Below, in pieces: positions 15,419 through 29,792 of a DNA stretch of 29,792 nt. The stretch is taken from contig BJOX01000055.1 of the NCBI GenBank assembly GCA_009731375.1, positions 672,760 to 702,551 of the forward strand, in the 5' to 3' direction. Position 1 is the first letter of the stretch, and every line of letters starts with the position of its first letter. The notes under the pieces are model-generated. The model had not been told where the DNA came from and ran no database searches. It saw only the letters and a program-made list of their open reading frames with translations. Position numbers and translations under genes: made by a program. Source of the DNA: Paulinella micropora (lineage: Eukaryota; Cercozoa; Imbricatea; Euglyphida).

Positions 15419-16223
15419 NNNNNNNNNNNNNNNNNNNNNNNNNNNNNNNNNNNNNNNNNNNNNNNNNNNNNNNNNNNNNNNNNNNNNNNNNNNNNNNNNN
15501 NNNNNNNNNNNNNNNNNNNNNNNNNNNNNNNNNNNNNNNNNNNNNNNNNNNNNNNNNNNNNNNNNNNNNNNNNNNNNNNNNNNNNNNNNNNNNNNNNNNN
15601 NNNNNNNNNNNNNNNNNNNNNNNNNNNNNNNNNNNNNNNNNNNNNNNNNNNNNNNNNNNNNNNNNNNNNNNNNNNNNNNNNNNNNNNNNNNNNNNNNNNN
15701 NNNNNNNNNNNNNNNNNNNNNNNNNNNNNNNNNNNNNNNNNNNNNNNNNNNNNNNNNNNNNNNNNNNNNNNNNNNNNNNNNNNNNNNNNNNNNNNNNNNN
15801 NNNNNNNNNNNNNNNNNNNNNNNNNNNNNNNNNNNNNNNNNNNNNNNNNNNNNNNNNNNNNNNNNNNNNNNNNNNNNNNNNNNNNNNNNNNNNNNNNNNN
15901 NNNNNNNNNNNNNNNNNNNNNNNNNNNNNNNNNNNNNNNNNNNNNNNNNNNNNNNNNNNNNNNNNNNNNNNNNNNNNNNNNNNNNNNNNNNNNNNNNNNN
16001 NNNNNNNNNNNNNNNNNNNNNNNNNNNNNNNNNNNNNNNNNNNNNNNNNNNNNNNNNNNNNNNNNNNNNNNNNNNNNNNNNNNNNNNNNNNNNNNNNNNN
16101 NNNNNNNNNNNNNNNNNNNNNNNNNNNNNNNNNNNNNNNNNNNNNNNNNNNNNNNNNNNNNNNNNNNNNNNNNNNNNNNNNNNNNNNNNNNNNNNNNNNN
16201 NNNNNNNNNNNNNNNNNNNNNNN
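15419..16223. other. Assembly gap (805 N)
   Basis: Unknown sequence, flanked by (CTAC)n and a C homopolymer (16224-16245). Confidence 0.99.
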
Positions 16224-16322
16224 CCCCCCCCCCCCCCCCCCCCCCGGGTCAAACACATACACACCCCGCCCCTTCCCTTCCCATCTACAAATAAGGTCCC
16301 GCGTGTCCCTGTCGGAAGCACA

Positions 16323-29622
<13,300 letters not shown>

Positions 29623-29792
29623 GTACCTCTCACTTCTCTCTCCCTCTCTCCCCTCTCCCCTCTCCCCTCTCCCGTCTCCCCTCTCCCCTCTCCCTTCTCC
29701 CTTCCGTCGCCCAACATTGTGCGCCCCCCCAGCCGCCGACCGAGTCTGCTCGTAGGTCGGTGGTGCCACCGGCCAGACAGGACCACGCCGGC
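29623..29792 (+). other. Start of cytochrome intron 7 (CTCTCCC repeat)
   Basis: Polypyrimidine CTCTCCC repeats to about 29705, then GC-rich sequence. An acceptor-like CGCCCCCCCAG ends at 29732, followed by 20 open codons (PPTESARRSVVPPARQDHAG). These do not resemble the expected third helix, so I do not call an exon. Confidence 0.5.

Noticed and set aside
29733-29792. Further cytochrome exon after the CTCTCCC intron (PPTESARRSV...)
   Set aside because: The acceptor is plausible and the frame open, but the residues are not the hydrophobic third helix expected after NVVHY.

Overview
This is an AT/CT-rich, intron-bearing eukaryotic nuclear window in which microsatellites (TATC, TGTA, CT, TTC, AAT, GATT, CTAC and others) fill most of the sequence. 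I cannot name the organism. A metazoan-style deltex domain, tRNA-derived SINEs, a gag-pol retroelement and a nucleus-encoded mitochondrial cytochrome b561-like protein fit a microsatellite-rich invertebrate, other holozoan or alga. Eleven assembly gaps interrupt the window.

Two real genes emerge once very small exons (37-109 nt) are joined across splice sites with matching phases. (1) Positions 485-4144, plus strand: the last five exons of a deltex-family E3 ubiquitin ligase (the Deltex C-terminal domain), ending in a polyserine tail made from a TCC microsatellite. (2) Positions 16323 to beyond 29622, plus strand: seven exons (174 codons) of a mitochondrial-targeted, bacterial-type cytochrome b561-like protein with three heme-ligand histidine candidates. 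It continues past the window edge. Their introns are almost pure microsatellite, plus hairpin elements and retroposons.

The most unusual structure is a recurring pattern that I call exon-edge arrays. At six of the twelve exons, the splice junction with 26-39 nt of adjoining exon has been copied several times into the neighbouring intron, separated by one microsatellite type. Acceptor-side copies lie upstream of the full exon, donor-side copies lie downstream, and copies within an array usually break at the same exon nucleotide. At cytochrome exon 4 the copies are 39 nt, sit between a perfect acceptor and a GTATGT donor supplied by the (TGTA)n repeat, and keep the reading frame. There are thus seven latent in-frame microexons ahead of the real one. 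Inverted copies of a GC-rich hairpin element flank this array.

Between the two genes lie a 4.63-5.07 kb palindrome, a decayed Ty3/gypsy-like retroelement (about 5.4-9.8 kb; CCCH/RGG Gag, retropepsin-like domain, YIDD reverse transcriptase; no RNase H or integrase seen), a convergent broken reading frame of unknown identity on the minus strand (9.82-11.16 kb), and unique or simple sequence without a supported gene (11.2-16.3 kb). The last 8 kb, inside cytochrome introns 5 and 6, holds tRNA-headed SINEs with (ATT)n tails and several other interspersed and tandem repeats.
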